This document shows positions 8,396 to 16,777 of a stretch of 64,000 nt of DNA, one piece after another. The stretch comes from an uncultured Pseudodesulfovibrio sp. (GTDB lineage: Bacteria; Desulfobacterota; Desulfovibrionia; Desulfovibrionales; Desulfovibrionaceae): positions 754,001 through 818,000 of the forward strand of contig NZ_OY782498.1 of assembly GCF_963677845.1 (NCBI RefSeq). Reading direction: 5' to 3'. A program made the translations under genes and the position numbers. The stretch's first letter is position 1, and each line of letters begins with the position of its first letter. The notes beneath the pieces are model-generated. The model searched no databases, had not been told where the DNA came from, and was given only the letters and a program-made list of their open reading frames with translations.

Positions 8396-9268
8396 CTAAC
8401 CGATGAGGGACAGAGCCATTCTCGGCATGGAGTTGGCCTGGGACAGCATGGAAACTGCGGCCTGGGTCTTGATCTGGTTGCGAACGAATTCGGTCATCTC
8501 GGTTGCGACGTCAACGTCGGAGATACGGGATTCAGCAGCCTGAACGTTTTCGGCCTGGATACCCAGAACTGTTACGGTGTTTTCAAGTCTGTTCTGCAAG
8601 GAACCCAAGTTGGCGCGAATCTTATCCTTGGAAATAATCGCGTTGTTAAGGGTGTCCAGAGAGGCCTGAGCCAAAGCCTGGGTTGAAATGGAGTTGCTTG
8701 CAGCAAGGCCAACGCCCAGAGAAGAAGCGGTGGAACTGCTGATTTCAACGTAGTAGTAATCTTCTGCACAATCGTTACCGGTACCAAAGTGAACCTTCAG
8801 CTTACCAGTGGACTGGAGGCCTGCGCCGGAGTGGGTACCGGAGAGGTTACCGTTGAGCAGGTAGATGCCGTTGAAGTCAGTAGAGTTGGCGATACGAGTG
8901 ATTTCCGAAGCCATGGCCTGATACTCGGAGTCGATGATCAGACGCTGGTCAGAGTTGTAGGTACCCGTGGATGCCTGCATGGCCAGTTCCTTCATACGGA
9001 TCAGCTTTTCATCAATAACGCCGAGGGCGCCGTCAGCTGTCTGGATGAGGGAAACTGCATCGTTTGCATTACGAATGCCCTGATTGAGAGACTGAATGTC
9101 AGCACGCATCAATTCGCGAACTGCCAAGCCAGCGGCATCATCAGAGGCTGTACCAACACGCAGTCCTGAAGACAGACGACGAGTTGATGTTTCCAGGGCG
9201 CCATAAGACTGACCCAGGTTGCGAGATGCATTCATTGCCATTAAGTTGTGGTTAATTACGAGAGACAT
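8396..9268 (-). CDS. fliC: Flagellin
   Basis: A 290-aa flagellin. The start ATG at 9268 gives MSLVINHNLMAMNASRNLG and has a strong AAGGAGGAA ribosome binding site; the reading frame extends further upstream but without support. The conserved N-terminal D0/D1 (LSSGLRVGTASDDAAGLAV, SLIQTADGALG) and C-terminal D1/D0 (AESRISDVDVATEM, QAAVSMLSQANS) are intact, with a short variable centre, so the protein is near the lower end of the family's size range. It is the main filament subunit, exported by the type III flagellar system with FliS as chaperone. It is transcribed alone from a sigma-28-type promoter. Confidence 0.95.
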   Translation of the reverse strand: MSLVINHNLMAMNASRNLGQSYGALETSTRRLSSGLRVGTASDDAAGLAVRELMRADIQSLNQGIRNANDAVSLIQTADGALGVIDEKLIRMKELAMQASTGTYNSDQRLIIDSEYQAMASEITRIANSTDFNGIYLLNGNLSGTHSGAGLQSTGKLKVHFGTGNDCAEDYYYVEISSSTASSLGVGLAASNSISTQALAQASLDTLNNAIISKDKIRANLGSLQNRLENTVTVLGIQAENVQAAESRISDVDVATEMTEFVRNQIKTQAAVSMLSQANSMPRMALSLIG

Positions 9269-9360
9269 AATTTCCTCCTTGAAATTGTTTCGGCTTCCAT
9301 GCCTAGATTTCAACCCGGCGGTTGAGTTTTACCGGGCAAACCATTCGTTTGTTGCACTAC

Positions 9361-9387
9361 TCATCGTCGGGGTACGGAAAAACTTTA
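9361..9387 (-). promoter_or_regulatory. Sigma-28 (FliA) type promoter for flagellin
   Basis: The minus strand shows TAAAGTTT (9380-9387), 11 bases, then GACGATGA (9361-9368), close to the consensus TAAAGTTT-N11-GCCGATAA. The leader to the flagellin ATG would be about 85 nt and contains a CCCGG/CCGGG inverted repeat (9313-9335 region) and two ANGGA motifs near the start codon. Confidence 0.8.
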
Positions 9388-9433
9388 GGGTCTATGAACG
9401 TTTTTTTACAATCAAAGTGAGGGAAATGGCTGA

Positions 9434-9465
9434 ATAAAAAAACAATTCATGCAAATATGAATTGT
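9434..9465 (-). terminator. Intrinsic terminator after the CgeB-like glycosyltransferase gene
   Basis: A perfect 9-bp stem (ACAATTCAT with ATGAATTGT, 9442-9450 and 9457-9465) with a 6-nt loop, followed on the minus strand by eight T residues. It separates the glycosyltransferase gene from the flagellin promoter. Confidence 0.75.
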
Positions 9466-9565
9466 ATAGTTTGCAAAGTGTTGGACGCGACAAATCACCA
9501 GAGTGTGGCTGGTGTTTGTGTGATGTTGAGAAAAAGTTTTGTAAAATGAACGTTTAGATGTGTTT

Positions 9566-11239
9566 TTAGCCGAAAGTTTGACGCATGATTTTTATAAGAT
9601 ATGCCATGCGGATTTCATAGGTGTGCTTGGCCAGTATGCGTTTTCTGGCAGCCTTGGTGATGGTCGTTCTTTTCTTGGGGTCAGCGAGAAATTGATCAAT
9701 GAGATGTGGAATTTCTTCCGGATGTCGATAGACCACAGCTTCTGTATCAAGGTCGAACAGGTTTTCCATCTGATCTCGATGGTCTGTGATGAGGAAACCG
9801 TTGCAAGCCGGGACATCAAAAACGCGTTGGTTGACTGCTCCCGGCATTTGGCGACTGGTACAGTTGAAGTTGACTGTTGAGGCTTGGTAAAATCGGGGAA
9901 GATCCTCGTAGTAATCAAGTTGTTTCAGCCGTCGGACTTCAGATTGCTGCGGAAGGATGGAGTCCCATCCCGCATCACCGACAATCAACGGAGTGTATGG
10001 CAGTATGCCTTTTATGCAATTGAGTCGGTACTGTCGGGTTGCTTCCCAAGTCAGCAGGGACTCACTGGCGAGTCTGTTTTCCTTGGTGGGAAGATTCGTG
10101 ATGGCTTCGTGCCAGTCAGGATGAAATATTTTCAGAAAATGAGCGATCAGGGTTTCGTCGGAATCACCGAAGTGTCGGGCGATGTCTTTATACTGTGCCG
10201 AGAGGTTTGTCGGCAGGTTAGCCCGATCCAGACTTTCGGACACAGGGCGGACCATGGAGTTGCCTACAAATGATACGTCAGCATGCCATTGGGCAGGTGC
10301 TGTTTTATTTTGTCCGGGGACGAACCGAGCCGGGTCTGTAGCCAGAGGAAGGTAGTGGACATGCTGAAACCCTTTGTCTCGGACAGCTTCAGTGCTTCCC
10401 GAGTCAAAGGAGAAAATAACCGTATTGTCACTGCCCGGCTGGGCATAATCAAACAGAATGAGATGGGGATTGTCCACGAACCATGATGCCAAAGGCAGGT
10501 CGAGGTCCGCTAGTAACTCGGCCAGTTTGCCTTCTCGATCCAGACCGAAGTGGTTGACGGTCAGGACAAAATCCGGTTTGAAATTGATGACAGTTTTCAG
10601 AATTGCTTCAATAAATGATTGGTCACCCGTCGCACAGTTATCCAAAGGAATAGTTTGGTATTCGATGGCGAGGAGGTCAAAGGCTGACAGAATTTCTCGG
10701 CATAAAAAATAATTTGAATCGAAAAAGAGAACGCGAGGTTTGGTGGATTGAAATTTGGGGTATCGAGTCTGACTCCAGAAGTCGGTCGTGTTACAGGCCT
10801 TTATTGTGTCGAGAATTGGACCATAATAATTTCGGTCGAGGCGAGGATAAAGTGGAAGGATGACCGGGTGTAACGGGAGACCGCCGTGCCCTTTCTGCCA
10901 ATCAATAATCTGTTTGAAGGCTGTGCCTGGATCGGCATCGTTGACCGTTAGAAGCGCGTCCTGATGTGAGATCGCTTTAGTCAGATCAATGATTGTTTGT
11001 TCTCTGTCTACTACGGCAATGGGGTCTCCTTTGCTGCGCAATGCGTTGAGGCAGTGACCCAAGCCTGAACCGATGAGTACGGGAAGAGTGCCTTTGGGGA
11101 CGGAATCAGCAAGTGATAATTCTCGTGATACGCCTTTTCGCCCCCACATGTGCCAGATTTTTCCCTGTCGGTGTATACGGATGTCAGTCAGTTCTCCGTC
11201 GGTGATGACGGGCTCGGCTGTGTAAGGAATACGGGTCAT
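9566..11239 (-). CDS. Glycosyltransferase with CgeB-like C-terminal domain
   Basis: A 557-aa protein from ATG 11239 (an in-frame ATG at 11296 would add 19 residues; no clear ribosome binding site at either). Residues 1-160 contain a Rossmann-like loop, [13 protein letters not shown] (55-67), and an acidic turn VVDRE, like the N-terminal domain of the GT2-like gene at 3513. From about residue 165 ([17 protein letters not shown]) it resembles CgeB/GT-B transferases: [35 protein letters not shown], and the C-terminal [23 protein letters not shown] and [11 protein letters not shown]. Sitting just upstream of flagellin, it is a candidate flagellin glycosyltransferase. The substrate is inferred from position only. 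Confidence 0.75.
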   Translation of the reverse strand: MTRIPYTAEPVITDGELTDIRIHRQGKIWHMWGRKGVSRELSLADSVPKGTLPVLIGSGLGHCLNALRSKGDPIAVVDREQTIIDLTKAISHQDALLTVNDADPGTAFKQIIDWQKGHGGLPLHPVILPLYPRLDRNYYGPILDTIKACNTTDFWSQTRYPKFQSTKPRVLFFDSNYFLCREILSAFDLLAIEYQTIPLDNCATGDQSFIEAILKTVINFKPDFVLTVNHFGLDREGKLAELLADLDLPLASWFVDNPHLILFDYAQPGSDNTVIFSFDSGSTEAVRDKGFQHVHYLPLATDPARFVPGQNKTAPAQWHADVSFVGNSMVRPVSESLDRANLPTNLSAQYKDIARHFGDSDETLIAHFLKIFHPDWHEAITNLPTKENRLASESLLTWEATRQYRLNCIKGILPYTPLIVGDAGWDSILPQQSEVRRLKQLDYYEDLPRFYQASTVNFNCTSRQMPGAVNQRVFDVPACNGFLITDHRDQMENLFDLDTEAVVYRHPEEIPHLIDQFLADPKKRTTITKAARKRILAKHTYEIRMAYLIKIMRQTFG

Positions 11240-11303
11240 GGGTTTGTCATGTACGTTATATGGGGGTGTGCAGGCAAGATGTCTTGTATATATCATATAT
11301 AAT

Positions 11304-11334
11304 AAGGCCCCGCCGAAAAGTTCGGCGGGGCCTT
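11304..11334 (-). terminator. Strong bidirectional-looking terminator
   Basis: AAGGCCCCGCCGAA (11304-11317) pairs perfectly with TTCGGCGGGGCCTT (11321-11334) over a 3-nt loop. It ends the AsmA-like gene transcript (stop at 11348) and insulates the glycosyltransferase gene downstream. Confidence 0.8.
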
Positions 11335-11347
11335 ATGTCTTTATTGT

Positions 11348-12127
11348 TTAGTTGTCGGAACCGAACAGTCCTTTGATGGCGTCACCGGCGGAGCCTGCGC
11401 CCTTGGTTACGCCTTCAACGGCCTTGCCTAATTCTTCTTGAAGCTGCTTACCCACTTGAGAGATTGTGCCAGTGATATCGCCGGTCATTTCGCTCAGAAC
11501 CAAAGCGAATGCTTCAGCCGGAGTGGTGTCCTTTTCCTTGCCGATATCCTTGAGGTGGATGTCGGGAAGATCAATGCCCATGGATTGATCGCCGAAGGCA
11601 TTCAGCATGGTGCCACCGAGATTGATACGACCATTTTTAACAATGAAATTGTTGATCTGAATTTTCTTTTCTGCACCGGTTTCCGTGGGTTCGGCTTCTG
11701 TCTTCTTTTCCTGTTTTTGTTCGCCAGCCACGGTTTTTTTGATGTTGTTGACGATGGTTTTGAAGTTGTCGGTGTTTCCCTTTTTTTCATAGCTGATGAT
11801 GGGACCATCGACGAAGATTTCTTCAATTATGATACGGTCGGTTGTCAGGGAATCGGTCACGACAGACACGCGGATGGTGTCGCATTCAACTGCGCTGGGC
11901 ATGGAGAATCCCTTGGGGTTGCCCAAGAGGAAATCGGACAGAGAGCCAGAGCCGGACAGAATGGAAATGTCTGCCGAGCCGAGTTTGACTTCGGTTTTGG
12001 TGATGGGCGGTCCATATTTTTCGACGGCCGTTTTGATAATATCCCCGAGGTTGAGAACGACGAGAACTGCTACTGCAATAATGGCTGCGGTAACGACACC
12101 GATACCGATGAATATGAATTTCTTCAT
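11348..12127 (-). CDS. AsmA-like membrane-anchored protein
   Basis: A 259-aa protein starting at ATG 12127, with ribosome binding site AAGGAG. One N-terminal membrane helix (about residues 3-27) is followed by a periplasmic part with the beta-strand pattern of AsmA/DUF748 family members (VKLGSADISILSGSGSLSDF, ITDNFKTI, IQINNFIVKNGRINLGG), a charged KQEKKTEAEPTETGAEKK insert and a Gly-rich C-terminus. AsmA-like proteins influence outer-membrane lipid transport; this one is much shorter than the bridge-like members. The function is inferred from architecture. Confidence 0.6.
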   Translation of the reverse strand: MKKFIFIGIGVVTAAIIAVAVLVVLNLGDIIKTAVEKYGPPITKTEVKLGSADISILSGSGSLSDFLLGNPKGFSMPSAVECDTIRVSVVTDSLTTDRIIIEEIFVDGPIISYEKKGNTDNFKTIVNNIKKTVAGEQKQEKKTEAEPTETGAEKKIQINNFIVKNGRINLGGTMLNAFGDQSMGIDLPDIHLKDIGKEKDTTPAEAFALVLSEMTGDITGTISQVGKQLQEELGKAVEGVTKGAGSAGDAIKGLFGSDN

Positions 12128-12208
12128 GTTGTCTCCTTGGTGAGGGTGGGAATGATTAAAAAAGAGTATGTTATTTATGGCTGTAGGGCAACCGGTTCGC
12201 AGGAACAA

Positions 12209-13183
12209 TCAGGGAAGTTGCGGGAATGACGGATTGGCAAAGTGCTGCATGTGTCGTGTTGTTAAGCCCGGCTCTCCTGAGTCAAGGGATGGCCCGATGT
12301 CTTTTGGTCTGAAAGGTTTACCAAGGAAAAGAGTTTTTTCCATGGACTGACACAGAAGGCTCGTTTTAGCGGCAGCTTCCTCCATCATTGTTTTTATGGA
12401 TTTATTTAAAGATTCTCCGGTAACTGGGTGCTGGTACTCAATTTGTCCACGTACTCTTTCGGCTTGGATCATGAGTTGTGGCGCATAGAAAAGAGTGATT
12501 ATCTCACGTGCCTGTCGTGGAAGAAATGGTGACATGGAAAAAAGTGTTCGGGAAAGGGTGGAGTTGGGATAAAGACCCTGCAGTGTCGCGAATACTGTGA
12601 AAGCGTGATGCAACCCTGTACAAAGTCCTTCGGGTGAAGTGCCAGCCAGTTTGGCCAGAGATTTCATGGGCAAAGCGTTATAAAGATCATTTTCCAGACG
12701 AGTCAGAAGTCGTTTGATGGAAAAAAGAGGGCGCCCGATCATTTCAGGGCAGATGACCATGTCCATCAGCGACTCAAGTGCGCGGTGTCGTTGTCTGGTT
12801 TGTGATTTGGTTTGAGGGTTTGTATCAAAGTAGTCACCTGACAGGTACCAGACCATGGGATGCATTGTCGCATCGGCAAATATATGGGAAGCCATGCCGA
12901 CAAACAGGGCAATTGCCAGTTCGTTTTTAGGAGTTCGTGCCGCGTGTTCAGCCTGAAGTTTGAGCAGGGTAAAAGTGTCTTGTCCATCAATGCCATGAAG
13001 TTGGTGGGCCAGTTGAGTCAGTGGACGGGCGTGTTTATTTACGCCATAGAAAAGAACGTCATGTACTACGGCCCCCAGCAGAAGGCCGTGTGGATGTGTG
13101 TCCAGACTGGAAGAAAAACGGGTGCCGGAGAGGATCTCTGCGGTTCTTAAAGCGGTCTTGAAGTGTATAAGTTCTTTTGGCAT
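12209..13183 (-). CDS. Zinc-dependent phospholipase C-like protein
   Basis: A 324-aa protein without signal peptide. It carries the histidine/aspartate pattern of the zinc-dependent phospholipase C fold: GAVVHDVLFY (His41, Asp42), HQLHGIDGQDTF, GMASHIFADATMHPMVWY and RHRALESLMD. Bacterial cytosolic members of this fold are mostly uncharacterised; secreted ones hydrolyse phosphatidylcholine. The absence of a secretion signal argues against a toxin role. It is divergent from the P-loop gene at 13272 across an 88-bp shared upstream region. Confidence 0.7.
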   Translation of the reverse strand: MPKELIHFKTALRTAEILSGTRFSSSLDTHPHGLLLGAVVHDVLFYGVNKHARPLTQLAHQLHGIDGQDTFTLLKLQAEHAARTPKNELAIALFVGMASHIFADATMHPMVWYLSGDYFDTNPQTKSQTRQRHRALESLMDMVICPEMIGRPLFSIKRLLTRLENDLYNALPMKSLAKLAGTSPEGLCTGLHHAFTVFATLQGLYPNSTLSRTLFSMSPFLPRQAREIITLFYAPQLMIQAERVRGQIEYQHPVTGESLNKSIKTMMEEAAAKTSLLCQSMEKTLFLGKPFRPKDIGPSLDSGEPGLTTRHMQHFANPSFPQLP

Positions 13184-13200
13184 ATGGTTTCGCTTTCAGT

Positions 13201-13228
13201 TTGCATTTTGGGTACCCTACTTGATAAT
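13201..13228 (+). promoter_or_regulatory. Possible sigma-70 promoter for the 13272 gene
   Basis: TTGCAT (13201-13206), a 16-base spacer and GATAAT (13223-13228), about 40 bases before the ATG at 13272. The spacing is one base short of ideal. Confidence 0.4.
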
Positions 13229-13271
13229 GTCTGCAGGGCAAAGAAAACTTCAGGAACATCAAGGATACAGT

Positions 13272-13799
13272 ATGACGAAATATCTTATTAATGAACAGTA
13301 TGATGTGCAGGATGCTGACGCCAGTAAGGGGTTTGTTAAAGGGGAGAAGCGTGAAGATTACGCCGATGCCTGGAAGGACACTGGTAATATTATTTTGATT
13401 GGATTGGTTGGTTCAGGTAAAAAGGCATTGGCTGAGCTTCTTGGCGAAGGAACAGGTCTGGATGTTGTCAATCCAAAAGATGTCACAGAGGCAGTTCAGG
13501 TTTTGGGATCAGGACCGCGAATTATCGTGCTTGATGACGGATTGGTAGAAGTTGCCGAGGTCCAGTCGCTTATTCATGGGGCAGGCAAGGTCTTTTATCT
13601 GATGGTCGACTCCAAGGTCTTATCGGAACGTGTCGCTAGCAGAGATAGTGTGGAAGATAGCGAAACGTTATGGCGCGAAATGTCGGCTCGTCTTGCCGTT
13701 ATGGAACCTGTGTTCTATAGCGTTCTTCATTTCATTATGCAGGGAGTGCAATCATCGAATGAGCTAGTGGATGATGCCATGGAAAAAATTGGGTATTAA
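13272..13799 (+). CDS. Shikimate-kinase-like P-loop protein with degenerate Walker A
   Basis: A 175-aa protein; ATG 13272 is chosen because it follows a purine-rich AAGGATACAGT, while the longer frame overlaps the divergent gene. After 36 residues it shows a shikimate/nucleoside-kinase-like start, NIILIGLVGSGKKALAELLG: the Walker A is G-LVGSGK but the expected Ser/Thr is Lys51. Later parts (RIIVLDDGLVEV, VFYLMVDSKVLSERVASRD, LWREMSARL) follow the shikimate kinase plan (glycine-rich ADP contact, beta-strand leading to a lid and an Arg-rich helix). It may be an inactive or repurposed kinase fold; it is not a normal AroK. It is followed by thyX 96 bases later. Confidence 0.6.
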   Translation: MTKYLINEQYDVQDADASKGFVKGEKREDYADAWKDTGNIILIGLVGSGKKALAELLGEGTGLDVVNPKDVTEAVQVLGSGPRIIVLDDGLVEVAEVQSLIHGAGKVFYLMVDSKVLSERVASRDSVEDSETLWREMSARLAVMEPVFYSVLHFIMQGVQSSNELVDDAMEKIGY

Positions 13800-13895
13800 T
13801 TTACTTTCATACCCTGTCGATTGATGACATGCGTTGCGGTTTGCGGTAAGCACAAAATCTCGTTTGCGAGACAGACCATTTATAGGGAGCTTTAC

Positions 13896-14633
13896 ATGCC
13901 GGAAAAGAAACTCAGGGTCGAATTCATGACCATGACACCTGATGCTTTATCACTTATTTATGCTGCTTTTCGCCAGTGTTATCACGCTGGATTTGTAGCA
14001 GATATGTGGCCAAAGTTGCTCTCCGGCGACATCGATCCCAAGGTGCAGGCAGACTTTGTATCCAAGACTATGGAGTCTGGACACGACAGTCCCGTTGAAC
14101 ATGTGTCCATGACTTTTGCTGTTGAGGGAATTTCCAGAGCATGCTCCCATCAGATTGTGCGTCACCGTATTGCTTCCTACTCTCAGCAGAGTCAGCGGTA
14201 TGTGGCTGAAAATGATATGGAGTACATCCTGCCGCCAGCCATAGCAAAGATCCCCGAAGCCAAGGAACGGTTTGAGCTGTTCATGGAAGAAGTACAGTCC
14301 GCCTATTCAGATTTGCGTGAAATTTTAGTAGCCAATGGGCGTAAGTCCAAAGCCAACGAGGATGCTCGCTTTGTGTTGCCTCAGGCTGCGGAGACGAAAA
14401 TTGTCATGACCATGAATTGTCGCAGTCTGAATCATTTCTTTCACCTGCGGTGTTGCAATCGTGCCCAATGGGAAGTTCGAGCCGTTGCAGATCAGATGCT
14501 TGCTCTCTGCAAGGAAAAGCTGCCTGCCATCTTCATGAATGGTGGTGCTCGGTGCGAACAGTTGGGATATTGTCCGGAATCTCCGAAATTTGCCTGTGGG
14601 AAGTACCCGACTCGCGAAAAATCTTCAGGGTAA
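13896..14633 (+). CDS. thyX: FAD-dependent thymidylate synthase ThyX
   Basis: A 245-aa enzyme that makes dTMP from dUMP with methylenetetrahydrofolate, NADPH and FAD. The start ATG 13896 follows TAGGGAGC. The diagnostic motif RHRxxSxxxxSxR is at residues 89-101 (RHRIASYSQQSQR). Other ThyX features: ESGHDSPVEHVSMTFAVEGIS (substrate and FAD loop), LPQAAETKIVMTMNCRSLNHF, and the Arg-rich C-terminal segment. The C-terminus has extra Cys residues (GGARCEQLGYC, FACG). ThyX instead of ThyA is usual in this group of anaerobes. Confidence 0.95.
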   Translation: MPEKKLRVEFMTMTPDALSLIYAAFRQCYHAGFVADMWPKLLSGDIDPKVQADFVSKTMESGHDSPVEHVSMTFAVEGISRACSHQIVRHRIASYSQQSQRYVAENDMEYILPPAIAKIPEAKERFELFMEEVQSAYSDLREILVANGRKSKANEDARFVLPQAAETKIVMTMNCRSLNHFFHLRCCNRAQWEVRAVADQMLALCKEKLPAIFMNGGARCEQLGYCPESPKFACGKYPTREKSSG

Positions 14634-15241
14634 CTTTTCCAAAGGCCGGGATAAAATCCTGCCCCTTTGACACCTTGTGCTTTTTGGCATTTTTGTGTCT
14701 CGTTTTTTTTTTGTCATAATTTTCAGTATGTTGATGCTGTTCAAAAATGACAGCCCTGTGTCAGCCCTTGGGGGACGGGGCTTTTGGTCTCTTTGCGCAA
14801 CAAGTGTTTGATTCGTTGTGAAGAGTAAGAATCGTTGCTATTAGTTTTAATGCAAACAATTCAAGTGTTTATCGTTGTTTTTTGGTTTTTTTACTTGCTT
14901 TTCTATTGTTTAAGCTGTCATAAAAAATAATCAATGGAAAAGGAATTTAATGTAAAAATGATGAATTTGATGAAATCTGAGTTTTAAACTGTTTAAAACA
15001 TTTTCAACAGTTGTTAAAAACTGTACTCTCTAGATAAATTTGAGAGTCCGAAAACCCTTGTAACGCGGTTGTTTCATGGGGAGAACGGTGAAAAGAAGGG
15101 CTGAGTGCGGGTTTCCTGATTTTATCTTGTTTTACAGCAAGATAGCGGTCGGTGGCCTTGTCGATAACCTGAGCCGATCTTCGGCCTCACATAGAATTAC
15201 GAGAATTGTCTCTCGGACGGTGATAAACTATTTCCAACTGC
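14634..15241. other. 608-bp AT-rich gene-free region upstream of dnaA
   Basis: No ORF with coding character is seen. The stretch 14820-15040 is rich in A/T runs and in short palindromes: GTTTTAAAC near 14981-14989, TGTTTAAAACA just after, and an ACAGTT/AACTGT inverted repeat around 15007-15024. A second hairpin, TGAG-CCGA-TCT-TCGG-C-CTCA, lies at about 15169-15190. No convincing TTATCCACA DnaA box was found; the closest, TTTTCAACA (15000-15008), has two mismatches. It could carry the dnaA promoter and autoregulatory sites, or be a diverged or secondary origin. I see no clear promoter. Confidence 0.35.
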
Positions 15242-16603
15242 ATGCTCGATACTGCCTGGAAGCAAATTCTGCTCTCTCTTGAAAAGAGCCTTACCTCTAG
15301 TCTCTACTCTGTGTGGATTAAACCACTTCAGGGTCGTGTAGACGGGAGCAGGCTTACTCTGACAGCACCCAACGAATTCGTTGCCAACTGGGTGCGCGAC
15401 CGCTTGCTTCGGGTCATCAGGGAATCTGCGGCTGAGGTGATGGGCGGGGAACCCCGTATAACCATCAAAGTTGGTGCGAAAAAACCTGTTACACGTAAAC
15501 CTCGTTCCGCTGCTCGGAAACCGGGGAGACGGCCCGAGGCTGCTCAGCATCTCGGTTTGCCATTGGATCAGTCGCCGCGTCCTTTGACTGTACCCAGTTG
15601 GCGTTTTAATTTTGATGATTTTATTGTCGGTCCTTCTAATGAGCTTGCCTGCGCAGCAAGCAAATCTATCGGCCAGACTGCATTTAATTCCGACCATCTT
15701 TTCTTGAGTTCTGGTCCGGGACTGGGGAAGACCCACTTGCTTCAGTCTGTGGGGCAGCATTTGTGCAAATCAGCTCATCGCAAGAATTTGCGAGTCGCAT
15801 GTCTTTCTTCTGAAGAATTCGCCACGCGTATGGTTTTGGCTTTTAAGTCTCGCCAGATTGATCAATTCAAGACGCAATTCCGTGAAGGCCTTGATGTGCT
15901 TTTGCTCGAGGACGTCCATTTCTTTCAGGGAAAGGAAAAGATGCAGGATGAACTGTTGTGTACCATGACCGCTCTGCGTGAACGTGGTTGCAAGGTAGTC
16001 CTGACCAGTTCCTTCATGCCCAAGGAATTCAAAGGCGTCGATGACCGCTTGGTTTCCCGTTTTTGTTCCGGATTTCTGGCGCACATCAATCGTCCTGATA
16101 TGGAAACTCGATTGCGTATTGTGCAGGAAAAGGCGCGTAAGCTTCAGGTGGATGTACCGGTGGCTGTCTCTGAATTATTGGCAGAACGGATCACTACGGA
16201 TATTCGTCAATTGGAAAGTTGCTTGAATAACCTTGTTCTTAAGGCCCGTTTGCTCAATCGCGCTGTGACTATGAATTTGGCTTGGGAAGTACTTGAAAAT
16301 TACGCCATTCAGAATTCCACTCCTGATTTTGCGCATATTATCGATTTTGTATGCAAAAGTTACAGCTTGTCCGAAGATGAGTTGAAATCAAAGAGTCGCA
16401 AACGGCAGGTTGTTTTGGCTCGTAACACAGCCTTTTTCCTGGCCCGTAAACATACGGAGTTGTCATTGAAGGCCATTGGCGAACGTCTTGGCCGGAGACA
16501 TTCCACTGTACTTAAGGGGATCACCAAATTGGAGAGAGAAATCTCCATGCAGACGCCGTTGGGTCGGCAGATAGAAAATACTGCCCAGAGGCTTACGCCG
16601 TAA
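15242..16603 (+). CDS. dnaA: Chromosomal replication initiator DnaA (or second DnaA paralogue)
   Basis: A 453-aa AAA+ initiator. Domain I (1-about 75, WKQILLSLEKSLTSSLYSVWIKPLQ), a basic linker (80-115), the AAA+ domain with Walker A GPGLGKTH (158-165), Walker B-like DVLLLEDVHFFQGKEKMQ (Glu223 where DnaA usually has Asp), the arginine-finger segment RLVSRFCSGFLAHI, and domain IV ending with RRHSTVLKGITKLE, the DnaA signature (usually DHTTVLHA). All key parts remain, so it is probably able to bind DNA and ATP. There is no dnaN, recF or gyrB next to it, so it may be the second DnaA that some Desulfovibrio genomes carry; which one initiates replication cannot be told here. No Shine-Dalgarno is evident. 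Confidence 0.85.
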   Translation: MLDTAWKQILLSLEKSLTSSLYSVWIKPLQGRVDGSRLTLTAPNEFVANWVRDRLLRVIRESAAEVMGGEPRITIKVGAKKPVTRKPRSAARKPGRRPEAAQHLGLPLDQSPRPLTVPSWRFNFDDFIVGPSNELACAASKSIGQTAFNSDHLFLSSGPGLGKTHLLQSVGQHLCKSAHRKNLRVACLSSEEFATRMVLAFKSRQIDQFKTQFREGLDVLLLEDVHFFQGKEKMQDELLCTMTALRERGCKVVLTSSFMPKEFKGVDDRLVSRFCSGFLAHINRPDMETRLRIVQEKARKLQVDVPVAVSELLAERITTDIRQLESCLNNLVLKARLLNRAVTMNLAWEVLENYAIQNSTPDFAHIIDFVCKSYSLSEDELKSKSRKRQVVLARNTAFFLARKHTELSLKAIGERLGRRHSTVLKGITKLEREISMQTPLGRQIENTAQRLTP

Positions 16604-16619
16604 CAACGCCCCCCACATG

Positions 16620-16704
16620 TTCTCCCGGAATCGCTCAGGCATCAGTCACGTGAGGTCTCTCGGTTCCGGGAGAAATTTTATGCCGACCTCGTGTCGGTTT
16701 TTTT
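16620..16704 (+). ncRNA. Structured dnaA 3' region or small RNA candidate ending in a terminator
   Basis: Two stems follow the dnaA stop. The first pairs TTCTCCCGGAA (16620-16630) with TTCCGGGAGAA (16664-16674) across a 33-nt loop that contains a smaller CTCA/TGAG stem. The second, CCGAC/GTCGG (16684-16688, 16693-16697), is followed by seven T residues and looks like an intrinsic terminator. The first stem is stronger than needed for termination alone. Confidence 0.4.
16682..16704 (+). terminator. Intrinsic terminator after dnaA
   Basis: GCCGAC and GTCGGT arms with a short loop, followed by TTTTTTT. This is the end of the dnaA transcript. Confidence 0.75.
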
Positions 16705-16777
16705 GTGACTGATGAAAGAATGGAACACTGATGACAGTGAGATGTTTCTCTCTGTCATGGTGGGGGGGGGAGGTTGG

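Noticed and set aside
14980-15030. Canonical chromosomal origin upstream of dnaA
   Set aside because: Despite the AT-rich palindromes there is no TTATCCACA-type box cluster and no dnaN/gyrB neighbour; kept only as a possible regulatory region.
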